From assembly GCA_019695295.1 (NCBI GenBank), contig JAIBAH010000007.1:1-64000 (forward strand): 64,000 bases of DNA, given 5' to 3'. The stretch is from Bacteroidia bacterium. GTDB lineage: Bacteria; Bacteroidota; Bacteroidia; J057. The position numbers and the translations under genes were made by a program. Numbering within the stretch: position 1 is the stretch's first letter; each line of letters opens with the position of its first letter. The notes beneath the pieces were generated by a model that was not told where the DNA came from, did not search any database, and was given only the letters and a program-made list of their open reading frames with translations. This document shows positions 53,099-63,593 of this stretch, piece after piece.

Positions 53099-53971
53099 TT
53101 AAAACTCAATTTCCATTTCCACACCCAGGTGGTCAGAAAGATTGTAGGCATTCGCATGAGACTTAAACCATTTTGCTTTTCTTCTCATTGAAAAAATTTT
53201 GCTGCCGTTTTTTCTCAGCAGAATATAATCAAGTACCTCAGAACGTTTCAGGCTTCCCGGATTCTTGTACATTCCGCTAAAGGTGGACTGTATTTCCCCT
53301 TCGAGGACTCCGTCTTCTGCATCCAGTATGCCAAGCATATCCCGGTACTGAAGAGAGTCATATTTATTAACGTTCAGGTCTCCTGCAATAATTAAAGGAA
53401 TGTTTTTTTGGGAAAAAGGCTCCACCATTTCTTTCATAATCTGCCGGAATTGTCTCTTTCGGGTTTGAGGGTACTTGTCTTCAGCCTGTAAATGAGTCCC
53501 AATCAGGTGAAAACGTTTGCCGTTTTTTTCGCCTTCTACCATCGTTGCGCCTTTTCGTGCCATACAATCCGGAATGCCGGAACAATATTTGAAAGACAAA
53601 TCCTTCTTTTTTTTCATTTTTACCTTACTCAGAATCCAGATTCCACTTCCGGCTTTCAGCGAAAGTGATTTGGATTCAGGTTCGATACGGTAAGGATATT
53701 CTTTTTTGAGGGCCTTGCGGATAATTCTTTTGGATTTTTTACGGAATGCTTCCTGCAAAACTACTACATCGTAATCAGAATGCTTTAAAAGCTCTCCGAT
53801 TTCTTTGGCCCGTTCATCTTTCTTGGTAAACTTAACGAGATTGGGAAGCATATAAATATTCCAGGTAAGAATTTTTAAACGGGTCTTACCTTCGACCGTG
53901 TCATTTTGGGAATATAAGCCAAAAGAAAAACAAAATCCTGCAAGGAGGATAAAAGCAATCAATTTTTTCAT
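53099..53971 (-). CDS. Exported endonuclease/exonuclease/phosphatase-family protein, sphingomyelinase-like
   Basis: A 290-residue protein with a signal peptide (LIAFILLAGFCFSFGLYSQ). The catalytic motifs are N in WNIYMLPN, E in VLQEAF, H in GTHLQAED, the metal-binding DLN in AGDLNVNKYD and DH in LSDHLGV, in the order of neutral sphingomyelinases. It probably hydrolyses a phosphodiester (sphingomyelin, another phospholipid or nucleic acid). Some Bacteroidota make sphingolipids, so a lipid substrate is plausible. It has its own promoter. Confidence 0.85.
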   Translation of the reverse strand: MKKLIAFILLAGFCFSFGLYSQNDTVEGKTRLKILTWNIYMLPNLVKFTKKDERAKEIGELLKHSDYDVVVLQEAFRKKSKRIIRKALKKEYPYRIEPESKSLSLKAGSGIWILSKVKMKKKKDLSFKYCSGIPDCMARKGATMVEGEKNGKRFHLIGTHLQAEDKYPQTRKRQFRQIMKEMVEPFSQKNIPLIIAGDLNVNKYDSLQYRDMLGILDAEDGVLEGEIQSTFSGMYKNPGSLKRSEVLDYILLRKNGSKIFSMRRKAKWFKSHANAYNLSDHLGVEMEIEF

Positions 53972-53998
53972 GATTTTTTAAAGATAAAATAAAGACTA

Positions 53999-54030
53999 CA
54001 AATATATCCGTTTTTTATATAAATAACAAA
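53999..54030 (-). promoter_or_regulatory. Promoter of the sphingomyelinase-like gene
   Basis: On the minus strand TTTG (54027-54030), a 20-base spacer and TATATTTG (53999-54006) match the consensus exactly, 28 bases before the ATG. Confidence 0.75.
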
Positions 54031-54218
54031 CGTAAGGACATAGGTAATTATTTTGAAATGAAAGAATTATTTAATGCAAATATAAAAGAAAAGGAATCTG
54101 CGTCCTTTGGGATAAAGGAAGTGTGAAAACAGGAAGCAAAGGAAAGCACGTTCTTGACCGTCAATCATTTTTTCGAAATACATTTTACAGAATTATTCAA
54201 ACCAAACGGTAAAAACCG

Positions 54219-54226
54219 TAGATTTG
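54219..54226 (+). promoter_or_regulatory. -7 box before the NdpA-like gene
   Basis: TAGATTTG matches TAnnTTTG and lies 27 bases before the start codon; no TTTG at the right distance upstream was found. Confidence 0.45.
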
Positions 54227-54252
54227 CATCCTCAATTTAAAAATAAGAATTT

Positions 54253-55290
54253 ATGTTTGATTTTACCAGTGTTCATTTAAAAGAGGTTGTGATTCATAAT
54301 GTTGGCAATAAAAACAGAGAACAGGAGCTTACGCTTTCCGCTAAACCCCTGAACTTTGACGCACCCATTTTAAAAGAACTGTTACTGAAATATTTTCTTC
54401 AGCCTTTTAAGGAAAATGCCCTCTATAACCTCACCCATGAAGAAGACCTCCGACTGAATGAAATTTTCACTTATGCCTCAAATATATTCGATGAGCCTTC
54501 CCGTTTTTATGAAATGAGTTGCGCTATCGCCAAACACCTGTACGATAAATCTGAGCATCCGAAAATAAAATCAGGGGAGTTTTATATCGTTTATTTCAGG
54601 GATTGCGTACTCGATGACGAGGTCGCAGATGCTATCGGCCTGTTTAAATCGGAGCACAGGGATACCTTTCTCAAAGTAGAACAGGATGACGAAGGCATTA
54701 GTGTAGGCTACGAAACGGGGATAAATATCAATCGCCTGGATAAAGGCTGCCTGATTTTCAATATAGACAGAGAAAAAGGATACGTGGTTGCGGCAGTGGA
54801 CGCAAGTAACAAGAACGAGGCTTTATACTGGAAAGACGACTTCCTGAAGCTAAGGCCCAGAGAGGACTATTTTTACCATACTCAGAACTTCCTGAATATC
54901 TGCAACAATTTTATAGAAGAAAGCCATGTTCCGGAAGAAAAGCCAGAGGTGATTGAGCTCCAGAAAAAAACACTGCAATTTTTCAAGGAGGAGAAAGTAT
55001 TTGATGTACAGAAATTTGAAGAAGAGGTTTTGCAGGAGCCTGAAAAAATTGAATCATTCCGCACATTCAGAAAAGAATACGAAGAAACCAATCAGACGGA
55101 GGTACCGGAGGATTTCAAAATCTCAGTGCCCGCAGTCAGAACCGCCAAAAAACAGTTCAAGAACACACTCAAGCTCGACGGGAATTTTATCATTCAGGTG
55201 CTTAACAGCAAAGCTGTACTAAAAAGAGGAATTGACGATGAAACCGGGCTGAAATTTTATCAGCTGTACTACGATAATGAAACCTATTAA
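54253..55290 (+). CDS. Nucleoid-associated protein, NdpA/YejK family
   Basis: A 345-residue NdpA (PF04245) family protein, which coats the nucleoid. The N-terminal FDFTSVHLKEVVIHNVGNKNREQ and the SGEFYIVYFRDCVLDDEVADAIGLFKSE block are diagnostic, and length is near the family norm of ~335. It stands before a VOC-family gene, separated by 44 bases. Confidence 0.85.
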   Translation: MFDFTSVHLKEVVIHNVGNKNREQELTLSAKPLNFDAPILKELLLKYFLQPFKENALYNLTHEEDLRLNEIFTYASNIFDEPSRFYEMSCAIAKHLYDKSEHPKIKSGEFYIVYFRDCVLDDEVADAIGLFKSEHRDTFLKVEQDDEGISVGYETGININRLDKGCLIFNIDREKGYVVAAVDASNKNEALYWKDDFLKLRPREDYFYHTQNFLNICNNFIEESHVPEEKPEVIELQKKTLQFFKEEKVFDVQKFEEEVLQEPEKIESFRTFRKEYEETNQTEVPEDFKISVPAVRTAKKQFKNTLKLDGNFIIQVLNSKAVLKRGIDDETGLKFYQLYYDNETY

Positions 55291-55334
55291 TAATTGTTAT
55301 AATTATAATGTATAATTAAATAAATGCAATAAAC

Positions 55335-55715
55335 ATGACCCATAAATTTAAAGGAATCAGAACACTGATATATAAAGTAGAAGACACTGAGAAAGCAAAG
55401 CAGTGGTATGCTCAGATTTTGGGGTTTCCGCCGTATTTTGATGAACCCTTTTACATTGGATTCAATGTTGGAGGATACGAACTCGGACTTCAGCCGGTAG
55501 AAGAAGGCGAAAAAGCGGGGCCGGTTACTTACCTGGCAGTGGAGGATGTTGCAAGTACTTTTCAGTATCTTCTTGATAACGGGGCTTCTGCTTATGAAAT
55601 GCCGGCGGATGTCGGGGGCGGGATTGTGATTGCCTCAGTAACCGACCCGATGGGCAATACGCTGGGCATAATTTACAACCCGCATTTTCAGTCTCGGTCA
55701 TCAGATGAATCATAG
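55335..55715 (+). CDS. VOC (glyoxalase/bleomycin-resistance) superfamily protein
   Basis: A 126-residue protein with two VOC halves: the opening GIRTLIYKVEDTEKAKQWYAQILGF and, near the end, VTDPMGNTLGIIYNP. Metal and substrate residues cannot be assigned with certainty. The family includes glyoxalases and dioxygenases; function here is unknown. It follows NdpA closely. Confidence 0.88.
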   Translation: MTHKFKGIRTLIYKVEDTEKAKQWYAQILGFPPYFDEPFYIGFNVGGYELGLQPVEEGEKAGPVTYLAVEDVASTFQYLLDNGASAYEMPADVGGGIVIASVTDPMGNTLGIIYNPHFQSRSSDES

Positions 55716-55800
55716 AAACGGGTTAAATTCAACGGTTTATTCATTTTAAGGGATAGAAAAAGAAACAATTCAGGAAATAATTAAAAAAAGGTAAAATAAA

Positions 55801-55832
55801 TTTGGAGAATATAAAAAACGATTGTACCTTTG
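55801..55832 (+). promoter_or_regulatory. Distal promoter of the str operon
   Basis: TTTG (55801-55804), a 20-base spacer and TACCTTTG (55825-55832) match the consensus exactly. Confidence 0.75.
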
Positions 55833-56032
55833 CACCACTTTTCATACAATAGTTAGCTAAAGTATTGAAAATCACATAGAGATGCATATTTGATACTGTC
55901 TGAAAACAGAGTTGAACAGCTCAGAAAATGACAGATTCATGCTTTACAAAGTTAAAGCCGCTGAAAAATCCCCTCCAATGCTTCCGGATATCTATACGGA
56001 ATGACACTTTCGGATTTTTTTCGCACGAAAAT

Positions 56033-56063
56033 TTTGTAATTCAGAAAAAAGTGTCTAATTTTG
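56033..56063 (+). promoter_or_regulatory. Proximal promoter of the str operon
   Basis: TTTG (56033-56036), a 19-base spacer and TAATTTTG (56056-56063) match the consensus, about 50 bases before the rpsL start. Confidence 0.75.
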
Positions 56064-56112
56064 CACCCTCAAATTTTGTATAAGATATTTAAAACTAAAA
56101 TAAGGAAGCGAA

Positions 56113-56529
56113 ATGCCTACTATTCAACAACTTGTTCGTAAAGGAAGACAAACTGAGGTTTACAAAAGTAAATCTCCTGCACTGAAAAGCTGTCCTCAAC
56201 GTCGCGGTGTTTGTACCAAGGTTTATACAACTACACCTAAAAAACCAAACTCTGCATTACGTAAGGTAGCAAAAGTTCGTTTGTCCAGTGGTTCTGAAGT
56301 AATCGCCTACATTGGCGGTGAAGGTCACAATCTGCAAGAGCACTCCATTGTACTTGTACGTGGAGGAAGGGTAAAAGATTTACCCGGTGTACGTTACCAT
56401 ATTGTTCGTGGTTCTTTGGACTGCGCAGGGGTAAATAACAGAAAACAAAGTCGCTCAAAATACGGAGCTAAGCGTCCTAAACCAGGACAACCAGCTGCAC
56501 CGGTTAAAGGCGCTCCTAAAAAGAAATAA
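56113..56529 (+). CDS. rpsL: 30S ribosomal protein S12
   Basis: A 138-residue S12 with [12 protein letters not shown] and the decoding-site block [24 protein letters not shown]. The lysine in PKKPNS (E. coli K43 site) and the site after [12 protein letters not shown] (K88 region) look wild type, as in streptomycin-sensitive strains. It has a C-terminal basic tail. First gene of the str operon, followed by rpsG. Confidence 0.98.
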   Translation: MPTIQQLVRKGRQTEVYKSKSPALKSCPQRRGVCTKVYTTTPKKPNSALRKVAKVRLSSGSEVIAYIGGEGHNLQEHSIVLVRGGRVKDLPGVRYHIVRGSLDCAGVNNRKQSRSKYGAKRPKPGQPAAPVKGAPKKK

Positions 56530-56559
56530 TTAACAAGTAATCGCTGAATTAAGAAAGAC

Positions 56560-57027
56560 ATGAGAAAAAGCAGAGCGAAAAAAAGACTTCTTTTACCAGA
56601 TCCGAAGTACGGAAGTGAAATGGTAAGTAAATTCGTAAATTACCTGATGCTGGATGGTAAAAAAAGTACAGCTTATCAGATTGTTTACGGTGCATTTGAA
56701 ATCATCGAGCAAAAAACCCAGCAACCGGGTATCGAAATTTTCCAGAAAGCATTAGGCAATGTAATGCCTGCTGTTGAGGTAAAATCCAGAAGAGTTGGGG
56801 GAGCCACTTTCCAGGTTCCTACTGAAGTAAAGCCAGAAAGACAAATTGCCCTGGGAATGAAATGGATTATTAAATATACCCGTGACAAAAGCGGTAAATC
56901 CATGAGAGACAAACTTGCTGCCGATTTGATAGCAGCTTCCAAAGGTGAAGGCTCTGCTGTTAAGAAGAAAGATGATACGCATCGTATGGCTGAAGCGAAT
57001 AAAGCATTTGCACACTTCAGATTCTGA
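56560..57027 (+). CDS. rpsG: 30S ribosomal protein S7
   Basis: A 155-residue S7 beginning MRKSRAKKRLLLPDPKYGS, with the assembly and E-site regions intact (KSRRVGGATFQVPTEV, HRMAEANKAFAHF). It sits 30 bases after rpsL and 64 bases before fusA, in the normal order. Confidence 0.98.
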   Translation: MRKSRAKKRLLLPDPKYGSEMVSKFVNYLMLDGKKSTAYQIVYGAFEIIEQKTQQPGIEIFQKALGNVMPAVEVKSRRVGGATFQVPTEVKPERQIALGMKWIIKYTRDKSGKSMRDKLAADLIAASKGEGSAVKKKDDTHRMAEANKAFAHFRF

Positions 57028-57091
57028 TTTTTGAAAATTGTTTATTTACTTAGAAATTATTGTATTAAATTTTTAAATTCTTAATAAAAAA

Positions 57092-59197
57092 ATGGCTAAT
57101 CAAAAAGTTCCTTTATCCAGAAGCCGAAATATTGGAATTATGGCCCATATTGATGCCGGTAAAACCACAACGACTGAACGTATCCTTTATTATACAGGGG
57201 TAGTTCACAAAATTGGGGAAGTACACGACGGGGCAGCTACTATGGACTGGATGGAGCAAGAACAAGAGCGCGGAATCACCATTACTTCCGCTGCAACCAC
57301 TACATTCTGGCCGTTTAATGGCGAGCAATACAAAGTAAATATTATCGATACTCCCGGTCACGTTGACTTTACTGTTGAAGTTGAGCGTTCTTTAAGGGTT
57401 CTCGATGGTGCTGTCGCTTTATTTAGCTCTGTTGATGGCGTTGAGCCTCAATCAGAAACGGTATGGAGACAAGCGGATAAATACCTTGTACCCCGTATCG
57501 CATTCGTAAACAAAATGGACCGTATCGGATCTGACTTTTACATGGTTGAGAAGCAAGTCCGTGAAATGTTAGGTGCTAACCCCGTTCCAATTCAGGTGCC
57601 TATCGGAGCAGAAGAAAAATTCAAAGGGGTGGTTGATTTAATTAAAAAAGAAGCTATCGTTTGGAATGAGCATGACCAGGGAATGACCTACAACGTTATT
57701 CCAATTCCTGAAGATATGGTTGAGTTAGTAGATGAGTACAGAACCAAAATGATTGAAGCAATCGCTCAGTATGATGACAGATTGCTGGAAAAATATTTTG
57801 AGGATGAAAGCTCTATCACTGAAGACGAAATCAATGCAGCTTTACGTGCAGCTACAATTGATATGGCTATCAGCCCTATGATGTGTGGTTCTGCATTTAA
57901 AAATAAAGGAGTACAGGCTTTGCTTGATGCTGTATGTAAATACATGCCTTCTCCCCTCGATATCAAACCGGTTGAAGGGATTAATCCTAAAACTGACGAG
58001 CCACAACTTCGTAGTGCGAATGTTGATGAGCCTTTCTGTGGCCTGGCATTTAAAATTATGGCTGACCCTCACGTAGGTCGTCTTGCATTCTTCCGTGTTT
58101 ATTCCGGTAAACTCGAAGCGGGTTCTTATATCCTTAATACAAGAAGTGGCGAAAAAGAACGGATCAGCCGTATCATGCAGATGCATGCAAATAAGCGTCA
58201 GCCAATTGAATTGGTAGAGGCTGGAGATATTGCAGCAGCTGTAGGTCTTAAGGATGTACGTACCGGGGATACTTTGTGTGACCTGAATAACCCGATTATT
58301 CTTGAATCTATCACTTTCCCTGAGCCGGTTATCCGCCTTGCTGTTGAGCCTAAATCTACAGCAGACGAAGATAAATTATCCAATGGTCTTCAAAAACTTT
58401 CTGAAGAGGATCCTACTTTCAAGGTATCTACAGACGAAGAAACTGGTCAGACTATCATCGCAGGTATGGGTGAACTTCACCTTGAAATCCTTGTGGATCG
58501 TTTGAGAAGAGAATATAAAGTAGAAGTAAATCAGGGAAATCCTCAGGTGGCTTACCGCGAAGCAATTACCGCAACTGTATCTCACAGAGAGCTTTACAAA
58601 AAGCAAACAGGGGGTCGTGGTAAATTCGCTGATGTGGAAATCGAGTTTTCTCCGCTTGAAAATACAGAAGGATATGAGTTTGTAAACGATATCAAAGGAG
58701 GGGTGATTCCAAGAGAGTTTATTCCTTCTGTAGATAAAGGTATCAGAGAAGCAATGAAAGACGGAGTATTGGCAGGATATGCCCTGGGTGGTGTAAAAGC
58801 GAGACTTTTCTTTGGTAGCTTCCACGCAGTGGACTCTGACTCATTATCATTTGAACTTGCAGGAAGATATGCATTCAAAACAGCTTGTGCTAAAGCGAAA
58901 CCGGTTATTCTTGAACCTATTATGTCTGTAGAAGTAGTAACTCCTGAAGATTATATGGGTTCTGTGGTAGGGGACTTAAACCGTCGCCGTGGTCAAATCG
59001 AAGGAATGACAAATCGTGGTACAGCTCAAGTAGTAAAAGCAAAAGTGCCTCTCTCCGAATTATTCGGTTATGTAACCACTTTGAGAACGCTTACTTCCGG
59101 CCGTGCTGCTTCAACAATGCAGTTCTCGCATTACTCTGAAGCACCAAGAGATGTTCAGGAAACCGTAGTAGCTAAATCTAAAGGCGTTAAAGCATAA
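57092..59197 (+). CDS. fusA: Elongation factor G
   Basis: A full-length 701-residue translocase. The G1 box [10 protein letters not shown]3 DTPGH and G4 NKMD define the GTPase domain, and [20 protein letters not shown] is the switch I region. The later EF-G domains are present to the end. No tuf follows; rpsJ begins 5 bases after the stop. Confidence 0.98.
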   Translation: MANQKVPLSRSRNIGIMAHIDAGKTTTTERILYYTGVVHKIGEVHDGAATMDWMEQEQERGITITSAATTTFWPFNGEQYKVNIIDTPGHVDFTVEVERSLRVLDGAVALFSSVDGVEPQSETVWRQADKYLVPRIAFVNKMDRIGSDFYMVEKQVREMLGANPVPIQVPIGAEEKFKGVVDLIKKEAIVWNEHDQGMTYNVIPIPEDMVELVDEYRTKMIEAIAQYDDRLLEKYFEDESSITEDEINAALRAATIDMAISPMMCGSAFKNKGVQALLDAVCKYMPSPLDIKPVEGINPKTDEPQLRSANVDEPFCGLAFKIMADPHVGRLAFFRVYSGKLEAGSYILNTRSGEKERISRIMQMHANKRQPIELVEAGDIAAAVGLKDVRTGDTLCDLNNPIILESITFPEPVIRLAVEPKSTADEDKLSNGLQKLSEEDPTFKVSTDEETGQTIIAGMGELHLEILVDRLRREYKVEVNQGNPQVAYREAITATVSHRELYKKQTGGRGKFADVEIEFSPLENTEGYEFVNDIKGGVIPREFIPSVDKGIREAMKDGVLAGYALGGVKARLFFGSFHAVDSDSLSFELAGRYAFKTACAKAKPVILEPIMSVEVVTPEDYMGSVVGDLNRRRGQIEGMTNRGTAQVVKAKVPLSELFGYVTTLRTLTSGRAASTMQFSHYSEAPRDVQETVVAKSKGVKA

Positions 59198-59202
59198 TAA
59201 AG

Positions 59203-59508
59203 ATGACACAGAAAATAAGAATTAAGCTAAAGTCTTACGATCACAATCTGGTAGATAAATCTGCTGATAAAATTGTGAAAACCGTTAAGCAAACAGGTGC
59301 GGTTGTGAGCGGACCGATTCCGTTACCAACTGAGAAAGTGGTAATCACTGTGAACCGCTCTCCGCACGTTAATAAAAAGGCAAGAGAGCAGTTTGAAGTA
59401 TGTTCCTACAAACGTTTGATTGATATTTTCAGCTCAAACGCAAAAACTGTAGATGTTTTAATGAAATTAGATCTCCCTAGCGGAGTGGATGTTGAGATAA
59501 AAGTCTGA
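59203..59508 (+). CDS. rpsJ: 30S ribosomal protein S10
   Basis: A 101-residue S10 with [19 protein letters not shown] and [29 protein letters not shown]. First gene of the classical S10 operon, here directly joined to the str genes. Confidence 0.98.
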   Translation: MTQKIRIKLKSYDHNLVDKSADKIVKTVKQTGAVVSGPIPLPTEKVVITVNRSPHVNKKAREQFEVCSYKRLIDIFSSNAKTVDVLMKLDLPSGVDVEIKV

Positions 59509-59546
59509 TAAGTAGTTAAATTTGCTACAATTAATTTATCACAAAG

Positions 59547-60164
59547 ATGGCAGGAATTATAGGAAAAAAAGTCGGTATGACAAGCGTTTTTGACGAAAAC
59601 CGCAAAAGCATAGCTTGTACACTAATATATGTTGAGCCAAATGTAGTGACTCAAATCAAAACTGTCGATAAAGATGGTTATGACGCGATTCAATTGGCGG
59701 CATTTGAAAAGAAAGAAAAGAATACGACTAAGCCTATGTTGGGGCACTTCAAAAAAGCCGATACTACTCCCAAAAGAAAATTGGTTGAGTTTGAATCTTT
59801 CGGCGATGACCTCAACTTAGGGGATACCGTAAATGTGGATGTTTTTGAAGAAGGTGATTTCGTGGACGTAATCGGAACTTCCAAAGGGAAAGGATTCCAG
59901 GGGGTTGTTAAGCGTCACGGCTTCAGCGGAGTAGGAATGGCTACACACGGTCAGCACAATCGTATGCGCGCTCCCGGTTCACTTGGTCCTGGTTCTACTC
60001 CCGGTCGTGTATTTAAAGGCATGAAAATGGGCGGAAGAATGGGTGGAGACAGAGTGAAAGTACAAAACCTTAGAGTTTTGAGAGTATATCCAGAGAAAAA
60101 TTTGTTGGTAGTCTCCGGCGCAATACCCGGAAATAACGGAACTTATGTCATTGTTGAAAAATAA
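59547..60164 (+). CDS. rplC: 50S ribosomal protein L3
   Basis: A 205-residue L3 beginning [17 protein letters not shown], with the rRNA-contact loop [29 protein letters not shown] and [14 protein letters not shown]. Normal length and order; the rplD ATG begins one base after its stop. Confidence 0.98.
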   Translation: MAGIIGKKVGMTSVFDENRKSIACTLIYVEPNVVTQIKTVDKDGYDAIQLAAFEKKEKNTTKPMLGHFKKADTTPKRKLVEFESFGDDLNLGDTVNVDVFEEGDFVDVIGTSKGKGFQGVVKRHGFSGVGMATHGQHNRMRAPGSLGPGSTPGRVFKGMKMGGRMGGDRVKVQNLRVLRVYPEKNLLVVSGAIPGNNGTYVIVEK

Positions 60165-60165
60165 T

Positions 60166-60858
60166 ATGGAGGTAGCAGTATTAAATATACAGGGGGGACA
60201 AACAGGGCGTACCGTTTCTCTTTCTCCGGCAGTTTTCGGCATGGAGACCCCTAACGATCACGCAATTTATTTGGATGTAAAATTCATCATGGCGAATCAG
60301 CGTCAGGGTACTCACAAAGCCAAAACCCGTGCGGAAGTGGTGGGTAGTACCAAAAAGCTTTATCGCCAGAAAGGAACAGGTAATGCCCGTCAGGGTAATA
60401 AACGCTCTCCGATTCATCGTCATGGAGGTAGAATTTTCGGACCTGTACCGCATGAGTATGGCTTCAAGCTGAATAAAAAGCAAAGAGCTATTGCAAGAAG
60501 AAGTGCTTTATCTTACAAAGTACAGGAGTCAGCTATCACTGTAGTGGAAAACTTTACATTTGACTCCCCCAAAACCAAAAATTTCCTTTCGGTTTTGGAA
60601 AACTTAAAGGTAAATGGCAAAAAGGTACTATTTGTTCTTCCGGCTGTGTCTCCTGAAGCAGTTCAGGCTAAGGCTGAATTGGCTGCAAAAGGAAATACGC
60701 CTAAAAAAGAACTGAATACGGTTTACCTTTCCGGCAGAAATATTCCCGGTGTGAATATCATCTCTGCTTCTGATATTAATACTTATGATTTGCTCAAGGC
60801 AAGTGCACTGGTATTAACTGAAAGTGCTGTAGGTTACATTAATGAAAGGTTATCTTAA
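60166..60858 (+). CDS. rplD: 50S ribosomal protein L4
   Basis: A 230-residue L4 from the ATG at 60166 (MEVAVLNIQGG); an in-frame start at 60145 inside rplC would add seven residues and is less likely. The long internal extended loop with RQKGTGNARQGNKRSPIHRHGGRIFGPVP is complete. It is the autoregulatory protein of the E. coli S10 operon; whether that holds here is unknown. Confidence 0.97.
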   Translation: MEVAVLNIQGGQTGRTVSLSPAVFGMETPNDHAIYLDVKFIMANQRQGTHKAKTRAEVVGSTKKLYRQKGTGNARQGNKRSPIHRHGGRIFGPVPHEYGFKLNKKQRAIARRSALSYKVQESAITVVENFTFDSPKTKNFLSVLENLKVNGKKVLFVLPAVSPEAVQAKAELAAKGNTPKKELNTVYLSGRNIPGVNIISASDINTYDLLKASALVLTESAVGYINERLS

Positions 60859-60869
60859 TTCATCATACT

Positions 60870-61163
60870 ATGATCCTGATTCGTCCAATATTATCGGAAA
60901 AATCTGTAAAAGCATCTGAGCGTGCAAAAGTTCCCGCTTACTCATTTGAAGTTCATATGGACTCAAATAAGTTTGACATCGTAGAAGAAATTGAAAAAAT
61001 CTACGAAGTAAAGGTAGCCGAGGTAAACACCATGGTGGTACGCGGAAAACGCTACTCCCGCTATACGAAAAAAGGCGTAACCAGCGGTAAGGCAGCAAAC
61101 TACAAAAAAGCAATCGTTACTTTAAAAGACGGTTATTCTATTGATTTCTATAAGAACATTTAA
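60870..61163 (+). CDS. rplW: 50S ribosomal protein L23
   Basis: A 97-residue L23 beginning MILIRPILSEKSVKASER, followed by the extended loop with VNTMVVRGKRYSRYTKKGVTS. It binds 23S rRNA at the tunnel exit and serves as the signal recognition and trigger-factor docking site. Confidence 0.97.
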   Translation: MILIRPILSEKSVKASERAKVPAYSFEVHMDSNKFDIVEEIEKIYEVKVAEVNTMVVRGKRYSRYTKKGVTSGKAANYKKAIVTLKDGYSIDFYKNI

Positions 61164-61181
61164 GAGAGGCATAGATAAGCG

Positions 61182-62012
61182 ATGGGTATCAGAAAATTAA
61201 AACCGGTTTCAGCCGGATCCAGAATAAGGTCGGTTTCAGATTTTAAAGAAATCACGAAATCCACCCCGGAAAAATCTCTCCTTCGCCCGCTGAGTAAATC
61301 AGGCGGAAGAAACAGACTTGGAGAACTAACCGTTCGCCAAAAAGGAGGAGGACACAAACGCCGTTACCGTTTGATCGATTTCAAAAGAAATAAACATAAC
61401 GTTCCGGCTACAGTAAAGGCAATCGAGTACGATCCAAACCGTTCCGCTCATATTGCTTTACTTTACTACAAAGATGGCGAAAAAAGATACATTATTGCTC
61501 CGGCTAACCTCAAAGTAGGGCAGACCGTAGTAGCAGGTGAAACTGTTGAGCCGGCAGTAGGAAACGCAATGCCTTTGAAAAGCATTCCTTTGGGTACTTC
61601 CGTTCATAATATTGAACTGCATCCGGGTAAAGGCGGTGCTATGGCAAGAAGTGCAGGTACTTATGCTCAGTTAGTAGGTAGAGATGGCAAATATGCTATT
61701 TTGCGCTTACCCTCAGGCGAAACCCGTCTTGTCTTATTGACATGTATGGCCACTGTAGGTACCGTAAGTAACCCTGAACATAATAATATTATTCTTGGAA
61801 AAGCGGGACGTAAACGTTGGTTAGGAAGAAGACCCCGCGTAAGAGGGGTTGCAATGAACCCGGTTGATCACCCGATGGGTGGTGGTGAAGGTCGCTCTTC
61901 AGGTGGACACCCGAGAAGCCGTAAAGGTATTCCTGCTAAAGGATATAAAACGCGCTCTCCTAAAAAAGCATCGAATCGTTTCATTATTAGTAAGGCAAAA
62001 AGCAAAAAATAA
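61182..62012 (+). CDS. rplB: 50S ribosomal protein L2
   Basis: A 276-residue L2 with [22 protein letters not shown], the SH3-like core and the conserved [18 protein letters not shown] peptidyl-transferase-near block. Full length. Confidence 0.98.
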   Translation: MGIRKLKPVSAGSRIRSVSDFKEITKSTPEKSLLRPLSKSGGRNRLGELTVRQKGGGHKRRYRLIDFKRNKHNVPATVKAIEYDPNRSAHIALLYYKDGEKRYIIAPANLKVGQTVVAGETVEPAVGNAMPLKSIPLGTSVHNIELHPGKGGAMARSAGTYAQLVGRDGKYAILRLPSGETRLVLLTCMATVGTVSNPEHNNIILGKAGRKRWLGRRPRVRGVAMNPVDHPMGGGEGRSSGGHPRSRKGIPAKGYKTRSPKKASNRFIISKAKSKK

Positions 62013-62020
62013 GAATACTA

Positions 62021-62299
62021 ATGGCTAGATCACTTAAAAAAGGACCTTTTGTAGATCCTAAATTAGAGGAAAAAGTGGATAAAATGAATCAAAAAACGGA
62101 TAGAAGGGTTATCAAAACCTGGGCTCGCCGTTCTATGATTTCCCCTGATTTCGTAGGTCACACAATTGCAGTTCATAATGGAAAAGCTTTTATTCCTGTT
62201 TATGTAACAGAGAATATGGTTGGGCACCGTTTAGGAGAGTTTTCTCCGACGCGTACTTTTAAAGGGCATGCAGGTAATCGAAAAGATAAAAAGAAATAA
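62021..62299 (+). CDS. rpsS: 30S ribosomal protein S19
   Basis: A 92-residue S19 beginning [18 protein letters not shown], with [39 protein letters not shown]. Starts 8 bases after rplB. Confidence 0.98.
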   Translation: MARSLKKGPFVDPKLEEKVDKMNQKTDRRVIKTWARRSMISPDFVGHTIAVHNGKAFIPVYVTENMVGHRLGEFSPTRTFKGHAGNRKDKKK

Positions 62300-62314
62300 A
62301 GAAATAGCGAAGAT

Positions 62315-62740
62315 ATGAGTAACGTAAAAAACGAAGAAAGAGGCGAAAAGCTTCCCAAAAGAAAAAGACTCTCCGCTGAACGTCGCAAGGAAGAACAATC
62401 TTCTGTCGCAAAGGTAATGCTCCGCAATTATCATTGCACCCCCAGAAAAATGAGATTAATCGTTGATCAGGTAAGAGGTATGGAAGTATTCAGTGCTTTG
62501 AACGTAATGAAATTTACAGCAAAAGCCGGAGCACCTGATGTAGCAAAACTGATTAAGGCAGGGGTAGCTGCAGCCGAGGAAAAACTCGGTCAGAGAGTGG
62601 ATAATGGAACACATTATATTAGTAAAATATTTGTAGATGGTGGACGTACACTCAAACGTATGCAACCTGCTCCGCAAGGAAGAGGCCACGTTATTCGTAA
62701 GCGTTCCTGTCATGTAACTTTAGTCATTGATAGTATCTAA
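62315..62740 (+). CDS. rplV: 50S ribosomal protein L22 with charged N-terminal extension
   Basis: A 141-residue L22. The conserved fold begins near residue 35 (LRNYHCTPRKMRLIVDQVRGMEV) and ends in the extended hairpin GRGHVIRKRSCHVTLVI. About 30 extra highly charged residues precede it (MSNVKNEERGEKLPKRKRLSAERRKEE). A shorter start after the extension is not obviously better, as the reading frame and A-rich sequence before the first ATG favour the long form. Confidence 0.95.
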   Translation: MSNVKNEERGEKLPKRKRLSAERRKEEQSSVAKVMLRNYHCTPRKMRLIVDQVRGMEVFSALNVMKFTAKAGAPDVAKLIKAGVAAAEEKLGQRVDNGTHYISKIFVDGGRTLKRMQPAPQGRGHVIRKRSCHVTLVIDSI

Positions 62741-62754
62741 GGTAATTATAATAA

Positions 62755-63540
62755 ATGGGACAGAAAACACATCCGATCGGTCTTAGACTTGGAATCACCA
62801 AAGGGTGGGATTCCAACTGGTATGGAGGTAGAAACTTTGCCGATAAGTTAATCGAGGACGAAAAAATCCGCGAATACCTTAATACCCGTATTCCAAAGGG
62901 AGGAATTTCCAAAATTGTAATTGAAAGAACGTTGAAAAAAATTACAATTACAATTCATACTTCCCGTCCGGGTATCGTAATTGGTAAAGGAGGAAAAGAA
63001 GTAGATTTGTTACGTGAGGAAATCAAAAACCTTACTAAAAAAGAAGTTCAAATCAATATCTACGAAATCAAACGCCCGGAATTAGACGCTACCCTGGTAG
63101 GTCAGCAAGTAGCTTCTCAGCTTGAAGCAAGGGTTTCTTTCCGTCGTGCGATGAAAATGTCGCTTTCCAATACCATGCGTATTGGAGCAGGTGGTTGCAA
63201 AATTATGTGTTCCGGTCGTCTTGGTGGAGCTGAGATGGCAAGAACAGAGCAATACAAAGAAGGACGCGTTCCTTTGCAAACCCTGAGAGCTGATATTGAT
63301 TATGCACTGGTAGAAGCTCATACTATCTATGGAGTAATTGGCGTAAAAGTATGGATTTTCCGTCAGGAGCTTTATGGAAAAGTAGATTTATCTCCTTCTG
63401 TGGGAAATAGTAGCGGTAATTTCAGCGGCTCTGGAGAAGACAGATCAGGTGGAAGAACTGACAGAAGAGACAGAAACGCAGGAGGTAAAGGCGGAAACAG
63501 AGACAGAGAAAAGCGCAATACCGGACCAAAGAAAAAATAA
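62755..63540 (+). CDS. rpsC: 30S ribosomal protein S3 with glycine-rich tail
   Basis: A 261-residue S3: KH domain with [19 protein letters not shown] (~73-92), then the C-terminal domain with [23 protein letters not shown]. Beyond about residue 215 lies a low-complexity tail rich in Gly, Ser, Arg and Asp ([20 protein letters not shown]), longer than the E. coli protein. An internal promoter follows the gene before rplP. Confidence 0.96.
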   Translation: MGQKTHPIGLRLGITKGWDSNWYGGRNFADKLIEDEKIREYLNTRIPKGGISKIVIERTLKKITITIHTSRPGIVIGKGGKEVDLLREEIKNLTKKEVQINIYEIKRPELDATLVGQQVASQLEARVSFRRAMKMSLSNTMRIGAGGCKIMCSGRLGGAEMARTEQYKEGRVPLQTLRADIDYALVEAHTIYGVIGVKVWIFRQELYGKVDLSPSVGNSSGNFSGSGEDRSGGRTDRRDRNAGGKGGNRDREKRNTGPKKK

Positions 63541-63562
63541 TTTAAATTTTTTTAATAAAGAC

Positions 63563-63593
63563 ATTGTAAATTTCAGAGATGTTTGTATCTTTG
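63563..63593 (+). promoter_or_regulatory. Internal promoter between rpsC and rplP
   Basis: ATTG (63563-63566), a 19-base spacer and TATCTTTG (63586-63593) form a near-consensus promoter inside the S10 operon, with about 105 bases between the rpsC stop and the rplP start. Confidence 0.6.

Larger units (their letters stand above)
55716..56112. other. Leader region of the str-S10 operon with two promoters
   Basis: Contains two consensus promoters (55801-55832 and 56033-56063) and no gene. A transcript from the distal promoter would carry a leader of about 270 bases before rpsL. No ribosomal protein binding fold was identified. Confidence 0.6.
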
